A DNA stretch of 64,000 bases from the NCBI GenBank assembly GCA_910586225.1, contig CAJUIL010000001.1:124001-188000 (forward strand). Reading direction: 5' to 3'. The position numbers and the translations under genes were made by a program. This document shows positions 27,965-37,506 of the stretch, piece by piece. Each line of letters starts with the position of its first letter. Position 1 is the stretch's first letter. The notes below the pieces were generated by a model. That model saw only the letters and a program-made list of their open reading frames with translations, ran no database searches and was not told where the DNA came from. The stretch is from an uncultured Eubacterium sp. GTDB lineage: Bacteria > Bacillota > Clostridia > Lachnospirales > Lachnospiraceae.

Positions 27965-29103
27965 CGCGAAAGCTCCAGCATCTTGCGCTTTAATTGGTTT
28001 TCCATATCCGCTAGCTCCGCTTCCGCCGCCCGGCGCTTTTCCCTGCCCTCACTTTGGATTTTCATCACCTCGTCCAGCGTTGTGATCAGCGTTTCATTCG
28101 TATGCTTGAGCGTTTCCAGATCCACGATGCCGCGTTCAGACTCCTTTGCGCTTTCAATCGTCGCCAATTTTAACGCATCAGCGTTTTTCTTTAACAGTTC
28201 GTTCGTCATGTCCGTCACTTCCCGCTGCGCCCGCGCTGCCTGCGCAGAATGCTCCACGCCGATCGCGATCACCATCTGGCTCTTCCAGAGCGGGATCGTA
28301 TTGACGATCGTAGACTGGATCTTTTCCGCCATCAGCGTATCCGCATTTTGCACCATGCGGATCTGCGGCGCCGTCTGCATCGATACCGTACGCGTCAGCT
28401 CCAAGTCATACAGCTTTTTATCAAAACGCTCGCACAAATCGGCTAAATCCCTGGCCGCCTGCGCATCCTCCGCCAGGCCGCTTACCTGCGCTTTTTTCTG
28501 CAGCTTTGGCAGCTCCCCGGTACGCACCGCGGCAAGCTTCTTTTTTCCGGCAAGGATATACATCGTAAGCTCCTTAAAATACGTCAGGTTCATCTCATAC
28601 ATACGGTCCAGTACGTCGATGTCCTTCATTAACTGGATCTGGTGATTTTCCAGCACCTTTACGATCTCATTGACATTTGTCTCTACTTTATTATATTTGG
28701 CCTTCATCATGGACATTTTATTTTCGCCCTTTTTCCAAAAGCCAAACAGCCCCTTGGATTCCTCTCCCGCGTCAAAGCTCTTTAGCTGTGTCACGAGCCC
28801 GGCGATCATAGCGCCGACCTCTCCCATATCCTTTGTACGCACATTGTTCAGCGCCCGCTCGGAAAAATCCGCCAGCTTTTTCTGCGTCCCGACGCCATAA
28901 TGCAGCACCGCACTGGAATTACGCAGGTCAATCTGCTCGGCAAACGCGTCCACCTGCAGACGCTCCTCCTGCGTCAGCATGGAATCGTTTAACAGCTCCT
29001 TTTTTTCTGGTTCCTTCGCCTTTTCCTCCTCCGGCTCCTGCGGCGACGCGTCAAATACAAGCGTCGGCGCTTTTGCTTTAAAATCTTCAAACTGATCTGT
29101 CAA
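27961..29103 (-). CDS. Toxic anion resistance protein, TelA family
   Basis: 380 residues, largely alpha-helical. TelA proteins are linked to tellurite, nisin and cell-wall stress tolerance, with no known catalytic activity. Family stretches include GLFGFWKKGENKM, NQIQLMKDIDVLD-like KDIDVLDRMYEMNL, and the helical IPLWKSQMVIAIG. I place the start at TTG 29103, which has AGGAGG seven bases upstream; a GTG at 29130 has no site. It follows xpaC after 30 bases, the usual TelA-XpaC pairing. Confidence 0.92.
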   Translation of the reverse strand: MTDQFEDFKAKAPTLVFDASPQEPEEEKAKEPEKKELLNDSMLTQEERLQVDAFAEQIDLRNSSAVLHYGVGTQKKLADFSERALNNVRTKDMGEVGAMIAGLVTQLKSFDAGEESKGLFGFWKKGENKMSMMKAKYNKVETNVNEIVKVLENHQIQLMKDIDVLDRMYEMNLTYFKELTMYILAGKKKLAAVRTGELPKLQKKAQVSGLAEDAQAARDLADLCERFDKKLYDLELTRTVSMQTAPQIRMVQNADTLMAEKIQSTIVNTIPLWKSQMVIAIGVEHSAQAARAQREVTDMTNELLKKNADALKLATIESAKESERGIVDLETLKHTNETLITTLDEVMKIQSEGREKRRAAEAELADMENQLKRKMLELSR

Positions 29104-29133
29104 TGTCTTATCCTCCTGTATGACAACCACAAG

Positions 29134-30453
29134 TTACAACTCAAAATCCTTTTCTCCCATCAGGCCCTCCTGTGCCAGCATCGTTTTCATCACGGAAATA
29201 TCCGACGAAATATCCCACGCCGTATCCTCAAATAAGCCGTCCAGCAGCCTTTCAAATGCGCTGTTGATCGTATCCAGCGTTTCCTCAATCTCCCTTTTCG
29301 TCGTCCGTATATTTTCTCCGGCGATCTCCTGCCTGTCCAGATCAATATATGCGTTCAAAAGCTTTGTCGTCGTCGGAAGATAATAATCCATAAATTTATG
29401 CAGATCATCCGCGCTTTCCGGCGCCTTTTCCACCTGCTCAAAGATCCGGCGCATAATAGACTCCAGCCTGGAAAGCTTATCACGCATCTTTTCTCCCCGG
29501 ATCTTCTCGCTGCAATCGTGCACCATCCGGATATAGGCATTGCCGTCCTCCAAAATTTTCCTTGTCTGTGCATCCGCTCCTGCCGCGCGCTCCGCTTCGG
29601 CCTGCGCCTGAATTTTACGCCGCTGCGCTTCAAGCCTTGCCCGCTCTGCTTCCTGCTCTCTGGCCCGCTGCTCCTGCTCGGTCTGCAAATACTGCTGGTA
29701 TACGTCCTGCGTCAGCATAAACGTCGTCTGGCTGTTATCCAGACGGCCCTGCGGGAACATATGCTTTTTCATCATTTTACGCAGATCCTTGATAACCTCG
29801 TCCTTACGCCGCCCGGTCTGCAGCGCCAGCTCTTCGATCGCGATATAGCCCCGTTCGCCAATCAGCCGCGCGTAATGATAAAAGCGGTTCACCAGACTGA
29901 TCTTACGGCTGCCGCGCACGATATCCGTCACGCCAAGCAGCGTCAGCAGACTGAAAAACGACGCGAACACCCCTGCCACTACCTCGCTTTCGACAAACGC
30001 TACAAGAAACAGCGTCAACGCCGCGATCCCAAAGCCGCTCGTAGCCAAAATCCCCCATGCCAGCTGCAGCGGGCCTAAAATCCTGCCGGACGGATGCTTT
30101 GTTACCGCTGCTGGAAGCAGCTGCCCGCCGCCAGACGCCTGCGGCGCCCCATTCTGGCCCTGTCTGACTGCCCGGAAAGGATTTTTTTTGTAGATCCCTT
30201 CGTATTTGCCATACTCCGCCCGCCGGGCGTGTTCATACTCTGCTTGTCCCTTCCTCGTATAAGTAGTTTTCGCGTACTGGTGCGTCGGATTTCCGTATGT
30301 ACCCTTGGAAACGTCATCCCGCACCTGACGTACAACACGATTGACCGTATTCGTCACATTCTCGCTCAGCCCCTTGTAGTCATTCCGGTTGACCGCGTCC
30401 GCGACCGCATCCAGAATATCCCCGCCGGCATTGCATATGTCCTTAATATCCAT
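29134..30453 (-). CDS. XpaC-like protein (5-bromo-4-chloroindolyl phosphate hydrolysis family)
   Basis: 439 residues. An N-terminal flexible region is followed by two close membrane helices near 130-175 (LAWGILATSGFGIAALTLFL and VFASFFSLLTLLGV). A winged-helix-like segment contains ALQTGRRKDEVIKDLRKMM, then a long charged coiled coil (about 250-310). The C-terminal helical part shows the family pattern DYYLPTTTKLLNAYIDLD. XpaC partners TelA in envelope stress loci. It is the first gene of the operon, behind a near-consensus promoter. Confidence 0.88.
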   Translation of the reverse strand: MDIKDICNAGGDILDAVADAVNRNDYKGLSENVTNTVNRVVRQVRDDVSKGTYGNPTHQYAKTTYTRKGQAEYEHARRAEYGKYEGIYKKNPFRAVRQGQNGAPQASGGGQLLPAAVTKHPSGRILGPLQLAWGILATSGFGIAALTLFLVAFVESEVVAGVFASFFSLLTLLGVTDIVRGSRKISLVNRFYHYARLIGERGYIAIEELALQTGRRKDEVIKDLRKMMKKHMFPQGRLDNSQTTFMLTQDVYQQYLQTEQEQRAREQEAERARLEAQRRKIQAQAEAERAAGADAQTRKILEDGNAYIRMVHDCSEKIRGEKMRDKLSRLESIMRRIFEQVEKAPESADDLHKFMDYYLPTTTKLLNAYIDLDRQEIAGENIRTTKREIEETLDTINSAFERLLDGLFEDTAWDISSDISVMKTMLAQEGLMGEKDFEL

Positions 30454-30567
30454 TCTGCCACCCTACCTTTTACTTGTTTTGCACCTAATGGTCTTTGCAG
30501 CAATGTACCAAATGGGGCAGACTCTGCTTTGACCTTTGCGAACGGTTCTCATTCGCTGTCTGCAATT

Positions 30568-30596
30568 ATTATAAAAGACACAGTGAAATTCTGCAA
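30568..30596 (-). promoter_or_regulatory. Promoter of the xpaC-telA-HAD-trkA-trkH operon
   Basis: TTGCAG (30591-30596), a 17-base spacer and a perfect TATAAT (30568-30573) on the minus strand, about 110 bases before ATG 30453. Confidence 0.8.
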
Positions 30597-30617
30597 TAGG
30601 TATTTTCCGCAAAGCTG

Positions 30618-30665
30618 AAAAAAGCCCCGCATCTTCCAAGCTTGGAAGTCTGCGAAGCTTTTTTT
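30618..30665 (-). terminator. Terminator after the Na+/solute symporter
   Basis: A long stem (30624-30640 with 30641-30658, two small mismatches) with six U on the minus strand at 30618-30623. A T-run on the other side could make it bidirectional. It starts directly after the symporter stop. Confidence 0.88.
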
Positions 30666-32225
30666 CTATTTCTTTGCCTGCCGTCTTGGCAGCGCAATCT
30701 TTTGATCTACAACAACCTGTTCCTCCAGACAGGCAAAAATACGCTCAACCTCTTGTCTGTCCATCCCTGGCGACACCGCGCTGACTACCGGGACAAGCAC
30801 AAGCCCCGCCACCATCGCGACAGCGCCCGCATTGATCGGCGAAGCGATATAGCCGAAAAACAAATTAGACACCGTGATCCCGATGCCGCATACAAAGCTC
30901 GCCCAGACCGCAGCGCGCGTCACGCCCTTCCAGTACAGCCCATAAAGAAACGGCGCTAAAAACGCCCCTGCCAGCGCACCCCAGGAAATGCCCATCAGCT
31001 GCGCGATAAACTGCGCAATCGATTTCGGCGGAAACAAAGCCAGCACGACAGAGCATACGATAAAAAACACCAGCAGCACCCGCATACAGAGCAGCTGCTT
31101 TTTCTCATTCATTTGCTTAAATACATGATCCTTTAAAAAATCCAGCGTCAGCGTGGAACTGGATGTGAGCACAAGCGACGACAGCGTGGACATCGAAGCC
31201 GACAGCACAAGGACGATCACAACGCCCACAAGCAGATCCGGCAGCGTAGACAGCATCGTCGGTATGATCGCATCAAAAATCACGCTGCCGTCCTCCTTAT
31301 GGATCGCCACCGTATCAAACAGCCTGCCAAAGCCGCCCAAAAAATAACAGCCGCCAGAAACAACGATCGCAAAAAAAGTAGAAATGACCGTTCCGGACTG
31401 GATCGATCTTTCGTCCTTGATCGCGTAAAACTTATGTATCATCTGCGGCAGTCCCCATGTTCCAAGCGACGTCAGAATGATAACACCAAAAAGGTTACCA
31501 GGATCCGGCCCGAAAAAGGACGTAAACGCGCCCTTTTGCCCCACCGTTACAGCCACATCGCTTTCAAATTCGGAAAGACTCCTGACCGCGGTTAAAAAAC
31601 CTCCCTGACCATTTAAAACTGCCGCAATGACAGCTACGATCCCGCCCAGCATGACAAGGCCCTGGATAAAATCATTGATTGCCGTTGCCATATATCCGCC
31701 CAGCATAACATAGACGCACGTCAGTGCTGCCATCGCAATGACGCACACCTCATACGGAATAGCAAACGCCATGCCAAACAGCCTGGAAAGTCCATTATAC
31801 ACCGAAGCCGTATATGGGATTAAAAATACAAACGAAATGACCGACGCTGCGATCCGCAGCGCGCTTGAGCCATAACGTTTTCCAAAAAAATCCGGCATCG
31901 TAGCCGCCGACAGATGGTTGCTCATAATACGGGTACGTCTCCCTAAAATCACCCATGCAAGCAGCGAGCCGATCAATGCGTTTCCGATCCCGATCCATGT
32001 CGAAGCAAGCCCGTACTTATAGCCAAACTGCCCCGCATATCCGACAAACACAACCGCAGAAAAATAAGACGTCCCATATGCAAACGCCGTCAGCCACGGC
32101 CCAACGCTCCTGCCGCCAAGTACAAAATCATTCACATTTGACGCATGCTTTCTGGAATAAATACCCACTCCGATCATCACGGCAAAAAATAAAACTAAAA
32201 AAATTACTTTAACAACCACTTTCAT
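30666..32225 (-). CDS. Sodium:solute symporter (SSS family)
   Basis: About 519 residues with roughly 13 membrane helices. SSS features include the early LGGRSVGPWLTAFAYG, TSYFSAVVFVGYAG and GLPQMIHKFYAIKDE, plus the Na+-site helix LSASMSTLSSLVLTSSS. The family carries PutP, PanF and carboxylate transporters. As last gene of the paaK-ior operon it probably imports or exports an organic acid of that pathway. Start choice is uncertain: ATG 32225 abuts its GAGGAGG, and GTG 32219 has better spacing. Confidence 0.9.
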   Translation of the reverse strand: MKVVVKVIFLVLFFAVMIGVGIYSRKHASNVNDFVLGGRSVGPWLTAFAYGTSYFSAVVFVGYAGQFGYKYGLASTWIGIGNALIGSLLAWVILGRRTRIMSNHLSAATMPDFFGKRYGSSALRIAASVISFVFLIPYTASVYNGLSRLFGMAFAIPYEVCVIAMAALTCVYVMLGGYMATAINDFIQGLVMLGGIVAVIAAVLNGQGGFLTAVRSLSEFESDVAVTVGQKGAFTSFFGPDPGNLFGVIILTSLGTWGLPQMIHKFYAIKDERSIQSGTVISTFFAIVVSGGCYFLGGFGRLFDTVAIHKEDGSVIFDAIIPTMLSTLPDLLVGVVIVLVLSASMSTLSSLVLTSSSTLTLDFLKDHVFKQMNEKKQLLCMRVLLVFFIVCSVVLALFPPKSIAQFIAQLMGISWGALAGAFLAPFLYGLYWKGVTRAAVWASFVCGIGITVSNLFFGYIASPINAGAVAMVAGLVLVPVVSAVSPGMDRQEVERIFACLEEQVVVDQKIALPRRQAKK

Positions 32226-32247
32226 CCTCCTCAAACCAAACTTTATC

Positions 32248-33099
32248 TCAGCTTGCCTGAACCGCCGCAGCTTTTACCGGCTGCTCCGCTTGTCCAAGCT
32301 CGATCAGGCTCCCCGCGTTTTTCCACAATATTTGTGCAAGATCCTCCCTATCTGTCACAAGCCTGCGGATATGCGCAAGCGACTGCGGCTGCCCGCTCCA
32401 CGGACTGTCTGTCGCAAACAGGATCTTATCTGACCCATGCTTTTTCAAGATCCGCAAAAAAACCTCATCTGAAATAAAGTCCGATGTATACGCCGTATCC
32501 AGATAAACGTCCCTGCCGGCAATGCATTCAGCTACCTCCTCCCAAAGCTTAAAGCCTCCGTAATGCGCAAGCACCAGCTTTTTCGGCGCCACCTCATCCA
32601 ACACCTTTTGGATGCTTTTTATTGTGCACCGCACATGATCCGGATATCCAATATCGATCCCGGCATGGACAACCACCGTCAGATCCAGCTGCGACGCGTA
32701 GTCTAAAATACGCAGATACCGGATATCGTCAAAATACGTATCCTGATAATCCGGGTGCAGTTTGATCCCCTGCAGACCGAGTGATCGGATCTCACGCAGC
32801 TGTCCTTGATAGTCCGGCGTATCCGGATGGATGCCGCCAAAAGATAGCAGGCGCGTCCGCTTCCCCTGGTATTTTTCGTTCAGCGCCGCTGCAAACCGGT
32901 TGACCGTATGAAACTGCTCCGGCGCTGTAACGACCGGAAGGACGATGGAAACATCCACGCCTGCCTGCCGCATGGACTGCAGCAGGCTTTCCTCCCTTCC
33001 GTCGGAATACGCCTTTACCGACGCTTTTTCCTCCAGCTTTGCGATCGTCCTTGCCGCTATTTTTTCCGGAAAAATATGTGTATGGAAATCGACTACCAT
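32248..33099 (-). CDS. Amidohydrolase (Amidohydro_2 / ACMSD-like family)
   Basis: About 283 residues from MVVDFHTHIFPEKI. ATG 33099 has GAGGTG upstream; the longer frame lacks a site. TIM-barrel metal ligands are visible: HTH at residues 6-8, GIKLHPDYQD, VVVHAGIDIG, LAHYGG and FATDSPW. The family contains metal-dependent decarboxylases and hydrolases of aromatic or keto acids. Its place between the ACT gene and the symporter suggests work on a product or side product of aryl-acid metabolism. The reaction is unknown. Confidence 0.85.
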   Translation of the reverse strand: MVVDFHTHIFPEKIAARTIAKLEEKASVKAYSDGREESLLQSMRQAGVDVSIVLPVVTAPEQFHTVNRFAAALNEKYQGKRTRLLSFGGIHPDTPDYQGQLREIRSLGLQGIKLHPDYQDTYFDDIRYLRILDYASQLDLTVVVHAGIDIGYPDHVRCTIKSIQKVLDEVAPKKLVLAHYGGFKLWEEVAECIAGRDVYLDTAYTSDFISDEVFLRILKKHGSDKILFATDSPWSGQPQSLAHIRRLVTDREDLAQILWKNAGSLIELGQAEQPVKAAAVQAS

Positions 33100-33136
33100 T
33101 AATAAACACCTCTGTCCTTCTAATTTCGCTTCGTTT

Positions 33137-33571
33137 TTACCGGAAAATACGCGTAATGTCCTCCTGACTGTATAGCTCCACATCTTTGCTCTTTAACAGC
33201 CTTGCCGCCTCGTCCCCGTTAGAGATCTTACATATTATAGAAGCGTCGTCCTCCTTATTGGACAGCGCGTACATATATTCTACATTCAGTCCCGCTTCGC
33301 ACACATGGCTTAAAATCTCCTGCAGGCTTCCTACATGATGGGAAAGCTTGACCGCAAGCACATCCGAAAGCATCGCCGCAAATCCTTTTTCCTTTAAAGC
33401 CTCCTGCCCTGCCTGCGGATCATTTGTGATCATCCGCAGCAGCCCATATTCACTCGTATCTGCAAGGCTTAAGGAAATAACGCTGATGTGCTCCTGCTTG
33501 AGCACATCCAGCACTTCTCCGAGGCGGCCTTCTTTATTTTCGATAAAAACTGACAACTGTTTAATAAACAT
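33137..33571 (-). CDS. Tandem ACT-domain regulatory protein
   Basis: 144 residues made of two ACT domains: QLSVFIENKEGRLGEVLDVL (residues 5-24) and VKLSHHVGSLQEILSHVCEA in the second half. ACT domains bind amino acids, so this small protein likely senses an aromatic or branched amino acid. Such proteins routinely sit beside iorAB and phenylacetate-CoA ligase genes in Clostridia and archaea. GGGAGG precedes ATG 33571. Confidence 0.9.
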   Translation of the reverse strand: MFIKQLSVFIENKEGRLGEVLDVLKQEHISVISLSLADTSEYGLLRMITNDPQAGQEALKEKGFAAMLSDVLAVKLSHHVGSLQEILSHVCEAGLNVEYMYALSNKEDDASIICKISNGDEAARLLKSKDVELYSQEDITRIFR

Positions 33572-33617
33572 AATGCCCTCCCTTTCGCTATTTTATACAC
33601 CCCGCTGCTGATACCGG

Positions 33618-34184
33618 TCAAGATCCGTAGCCTGCCAAAAAAGCCTGCTGGTTGACCGCCACCGTTTTTGGCGGAACCGTTTTTTCAATGACGTCAAGCC
33701 AAGCTTCTTTGGAAAATTCCATATGCTTTGCCGCCATCCCAAGCACAATGATATTAAATACTTTCGCATTTCCAAGCTTTTTCGCCTCTTCCATCGCGTT
33801 TATCTTATAAACGGTATACGCTTTCTCCAGCTCTTCTATGATCTGCTCCGGATACTGCGCGGCGCCTGTAACGACAGTGATTGGCTCGATCCGCTGGTCG
33901 TTAACTACCAAAACCCCGTCCTTTTTCAAAAAATGCGCGTACCGCAGCGCCTCCAGCTTTTCAAAAGCGATCAGCACGTCTGCCTGTCCCTGCTCAACAA
34001 TCGGCTCCGCTACCTTTTCCCCATATCGCACAAACGTAACAACGCTGCCTCCTCGCTGCGCCATGCCGTGAACTTCCGATAATTTAACGTCATATCCGGC
34101 ATTCAACGTAATGCCTCCCAAAATGCGGCTGGTCAGCAGCGTACCTTGTCCGCCGACGCCCACGATCATAATGTTTTTCGTCAT
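33618..34184 (-). CDS. iorB: Indolepyruvate:ferredoxin oxidoreductase, beta subunit
   Basis: 188 residues of the gamma-type 2-oxoacid oxidoreductase fold: MIVGVGGQGTLLTSRILG at the N-terminus and VHGMAQRGGSVVTFVRYG, both diagnostic. With IorA it oxidatively decarboxylates aryl pyruvates to aryl-acetyl-CoA, reducing ferredoxin. GGAGG precedes ATG 34184. It lies 76 bases after iorA. Confidence 0.95.
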   Translation of the reverse strand: MTKNIMIVGVGGQGTLLTSRILGGITLNAGYDVKLSEVHGMAQRGGSVVTFVRYGEKVAEPIVEQGQADVLIAFEKLEALRYAHFLKKDGVLVVNDQRIEPITVVTGAAQYPEQIIEELEKAYTVYKINAMEEAKKLGNAKVFNIIVLGMAAKHMEFSKEAWLDVIEKTVPPKTVAVNQQAFLAGYGS

Positions 34185-34260
34185 AGTTTCCTCCCGGTTT
34201 TTCTGAACCTATCGATCCGCTTTTATTCGCTTTCTATTCTTATTAGCCTTGTTTCCCTTA

Positions 34261-35997
34261 CTATGCTTTTACTCGCTCGATCGCGCCGAACTTACACAGC
34301 TGCTCACATAACCCACAGCCATTGCACATCGTATCATCGATCGCGATCGTTCCATCCGTATTTTTCGTCAGCGCTGGACAGCCCGGCTTTAAGCACATCC
34401 CGCATTTTTTACATTTGTCGTCAGCCGGCCTGCATTTTTCCGGAAATACATTGCCCTTAAGCAGCACGCACGGCGCTTTCGCGATAATTACCGACACCGC
34501 GTCTCTTGCCGTTTCTTCCTTTACGATCCGCTCCAGCTCCTTTGTGTCAAACGCATCCACCTCTGTCACATGAGCAATGCCCATCGACTGGCACAAATGA
34601 TAAATGCTGATCGCAGGAACCGTCTCGCCTTTTAACGTTTTTCCGGTGGCCGCATGATCCTGATGCCCGGTCATTCCAGTCGTGGAATTGTCTAGGATCA
34701 TTACCGTTCCGGTGCCCTGATTGTAGACCATGTTCATCAAGGAATTGACGCCTGTATGCAAAAACGTAGAATCACCGATAACCGCCACCCAGTTTTTAAT
34801 ATAATCCTTTCCTTTTGCCTTTTCCATCCCATGCAGCGTGGAAATGCTCGCGCCCATGCAGATCGTCGTATCGATCACGCTTAACGGCGGCACCGCGCCC
34901 AGCGTATAGCAGCCGATATCGCCCGCCGCATGGATACCCAGACGGCTTAATACCGAAAAGACGCTTCTGTGCGGACAGCCCGGACATAAGATCGGCGGCC
35001 TGGCTGGAACCTTCGCCGGCTCTTTTTTCGTGATCGCTTCATTTAACACTTTTTCCCGAATCATATTCGCGGAATATTCGCCCTGTACGGTAAACAGCTC
35101 TTTCCCGACTGCCGCAATCCCCCACGATCGAACCTGCTCTTCGATAACTGGCTCCAGTTCTTCAAATATGTAAAGTGTATCCACCTTAGACGCAAATTCC
35201 TCGATCAGTTTTTTCGGAAGCGGATGCACCATGCCAAGTTTTAATATAGAAGCATCCGGACAAGCTTCCCGCACATACTGGTACGGAATGCCGCTTGTGA
35301 TAAAGCCGATCTTGTGGTCGCGGTACTCCGCTTGGTTGATCGCAAGCTCGCAGCCGTCCTCTGCCAGCGCTTTCATCCTTTGTTCCACATACAGATGACG
35401 CCCGATTGCATTTGCAGGCATCATAACAAATTTTGCAGGATTTCTTTCATATGCCTTATCATCCGGTGTTTTTCTTTCCTCCAGCGTTACTGTTCCCTGA
35501 GAATGCGCCAAACGCGTCGTCGTGCGCACGATCACAGGCGTATCATATTTCTCGCTCAGCTCATAGGCAATTTTTACAAAATCCTTCGCCTCTTGGCTGT
35601 CCGACGGCTCCAGCACCGGAACCATTGCAGCCCGCGCCACACAACGCGTATCCTGCTCGTTCTGAGAGCTGTAAAGCCCCGGATCATCCGCTGCAACCAA
35701 TACAAGCCCGCCGTTTACCCCGCTGTAGGAAACCGTATAAAGCGGATCGCTCGCCACATTCACACCTACGTGCTTCATCGAAGCCATCGCACGCACACCG
35801 CTGATCGAAGCGCCGATCGCCACCTCTGTTGCTACCTTTTCATTTGGCGACCATTCCGCGTAAATCTCATCATATAAGGCGATATATTCACTGATCTCTG
35901 TACTCGGCGTACCCGGATAAGCAGCGGACACCTTTACTCCCGCTTCGTACGCGCCGCGCGCGATCGCCTCGTTTCCAAGCATAATCTTTTTTTCCAC
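34261..35997 (-). CDS. iorA: Indolepyruvate:ferredoxin oxidoreductase, alpha subunit
   Basis: 578 residues. It opens LGNEAIARGAYEAGV and AAYPGTPSTEI (pyrimidine-binding part). The thiamine diphosphate region has CPGCPHRSVFSVL and GDSTFLHTGVNSL. Two C-terminal 4Fe-4S motifs follow, CKKCGMCLKPGCPAL and CNGCGLCEQLCKFGAI. GTG 35997 is the start, with AAAGGAAG nine bases upstream. The enzyme converts indolepyruvate and phenylpyruvate, from tryptophan and phenylalanine transamination, to the acetyl-CoA derivatives. Confidence 0.96.
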   Translation of the reverse strand: MEKKIMLGNEAIARGAYEAGVKVSAAYPGTPSTEISEYIALYDEIYAEWSPNEKVATEVAIGASISGVRAMASMKHVGVNVASDPLYTVSYSGVNGGLVLVAADDPGLYSSQNEQDTRCVARAAMVPVLEPSDSQEAKDFVKIAYELSEKYDTPVIVRTTTRLAHSQGTVTLEERKTPDDKAYERNPAKFVMMPANAIGRHLYVEQRMKALAEDGCELAINQAEYRDHKIGFITSGIPYQYVREACPDASILKLGMVHPLPKKLIEEFASKVDTLYIFEELEPVIEEQVRSWGIAAVGKELFTVQGEYSANMIREKVLNEAITKKEPAKVPARPPILCPGCPHRSVFSVLSRLGIHAAGDIGCYTLGAVPPLSVIDTTICMGASISTLHGMEKAKGKDYIKNWVAVIGDSTFLHTGVNSLMNMVYNQGTGTVMILDNSTTGMTGHQDHAATGKTLKGETVPAISIYHLCQSMGIAHVTEVDAFDTKELERIVKEETARDAVSVIIAKAPCVLLKGNVFPEKCRPADDKCKKCGMCLKPGCPALTKNTDGTIAIDDTMCNGCGLCEQLCKFGAIERVKA

Positions 35998-36051
35998 GAT
36001 TTCATACTTCCTTTCTTTTATGATCCTTATCTGTCTGCATTTATCTCTATC

Positions 36052-37347
36052 TCATTTTCTCATATCCCGTACTCTTTGCGCCTTCCCTTCAAACCGCTGC
36101 AGCGTATTCGGGGATTCCAGACGTATTTTCGCATCCAGACCCAAAACAATCCGCAGCCTGTGCCTGATTTTCTGCTCCAACGCCTGCAGCTTCCGAAACT
36201 CATCCACTGGCTCCGCCAGCTCTACGCGGATTTCAAGCTTATCTGTATGGTTTGACCTTGTAACGATGATCTCATAATGCGGCCCGATCTCGTCAATGCC
36301 AAGCAGCACTTCTTCGATCTGGCTCGGAAATACATTCACGCCGCGGATCTTGAGCATATCATCCGTGCGCCCGTCCAGATTTTCCATACGCACCGTCGTA
36401 CGTCCGCATGGACACGGCTCATAAATAAGTCTTGTAACATCCTTGGTGCGGTAGCGGATAAGCGGCAGCGCTTCCTTATAAATACAAGTAATGACCAGCT
36501 CGCCTTTTTCGCCTGGCGGCAATACGTCCCCGGTCTTAGGGTCAATGACCTCCGGTATAAAGAAATCCTCGTTGATGTGCATCCCACATAAATGCTCGCA
36601 TTCGCCAGACACACCTGGCCCATTCAGCTCGCTCATGCCGTAATTGGATGTGACAAGCATATCATCGCCCCAAAGCTTATGCATTTCCGTGCGCATAGCC
36701 TCCGTTAACAGCTCGCTGCCCAGCAAGCCAATCCTTACGCCAAGGTCTTTTTTCGGGTCGATGCCCATCTGCAGCGCGACCTCACCAATACGCAGCGCAT
36801 AAGAAGGCGTCGCCACAAGCAGCGACGTGCCAAAATCCTTCATAAACATAATCTGCTTTTCCGTATTCCCGGTAGAGGACGGCACCATCGCGGCCCCTAT
36901 TTTTTCCAGCCCGTAATGAAGCCCCAGCGCCCCAGTGAACATCCCGTATCCAAAGCAGATCTGTGCCACATCCTTTTGCGTGGCGCCGCCCATAGCGGCA
37001 ATCCTGGCCACCGTCTCCGTCCAGACGTCCAGGTCCCTTCTCGTATATCCAACAACCGTCGGCTTTCCCGTCGTGCCGCTGGAAGCATGGATACGCACAA
37101 GCTCTTCCTTTGGAACCGCAAACAGCCCAAACGGATAGTTGTCCCGCATATCCTGTTTGGTAATAAACGGCAGATGCTTCAGATCCGAAAGTTCGCGGAT
37201 ATCCTGCGGCTTTACGCCTGCCGCATCCATTTTCCGGCGATAGGCCGGTACGGTTTCATATACGCGCATCACTGTCTCCTTAAGCCTGTCCAGCTGGAGC
37301 GCTTGTATTTCAGCCCGTGACATTGTTTCTTCTTTTGCCCAGATCAT
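36052..37347 (-). CDS. paaK: Phenylacetate--CoA ligase (aryl-acid adenylate-forming enzyme)
   Basis: 431 residues of the adenylate-forming superfamily, PaaK branch: RIHASSGTTGKPTVVGYTR near 85-103, NYGMSELNGPGVSGEC, YRTKDVTRLIYEPCPCGRT and DDMLKIRGVNVFPSQIEE. In the iorAB context it may run in either direction, activating aryl acetates or recovering ATP from aryl-acetyl-CoA. GGAG precedes ATG 37347. It is the first gene of the operon and is divergent from ktrB. Confidence 0.94.
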   Translation of the reverse strand: MIWAKEETMSRAEIQALQLDRLKETVMRVYETVPAYRRKMDAAGVKPQDIRELSDLKHLPFITKQDMRDNYPFGLFAVPKEELVRIHASSGTTGKPTVVGYTRRDLDVWTETVARIAAMGGATQKDVAQICFGYGMFTGALGLHYGLEKIGAAMVPSSTGNTEKQIMFMKDFGTSLLVATPSYALRIGEVALQMGIDPKKDLGVRIGLLGSELLTEAMRTEMHKLWGDDMLVTSNYGMSELNGPGVSGECEHLCGMHINEDFFIPEVIDPKTGDVLPPGEKGELVITCIYKEALPLIRYRTKDVTRLIYEPCPCGRTTVRMENLDGRTDDMLKIRGVNVFPSQIEEVLLGIDEIGPHYEIIVTRSNHTDKLEIRVELAEPVDEFRKLQALEQKIRHRLRIVLGLDAKIRLESPNTLQRFEGKAQRVRDMRK

Positions 37348-37443
37348 GGTATTGTCTCCTTCAATATGTATATGTCTTCTTTTTCATTTTTTCTGTTATT
37401 CTATCATAAAATAAGACCGGACGCTACTAAAAAATGCAGCGCC

Positions 37444-37472
37444 TTGCATATTCCCGGATTATTTGCTATACT
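37444..37472 (+). promoter_or_regulatory. ktrB promoter
   Basis: TTGCAT (37444-37449), a 17-base spacer and TATACT (37467-37472), 35 bases before the ktrB start. Confidence 0.8.
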
Positions 37473-37506
37473 TGGAAATCATAGAAAACACTACACGGAG
37501 GCTGAA

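Noticed and set aside
30485..30515. Similarity to the miniature element (GGTCTTTGCAGCAA)
   Set aside because: Only about 14 bases match and no terminal repeats are present.
37366..37506. Longer N-terminus for ktrB
   Set aside because: It would cover the promoter, and ATG 37507 has the ribosome binding site and the conserved start.
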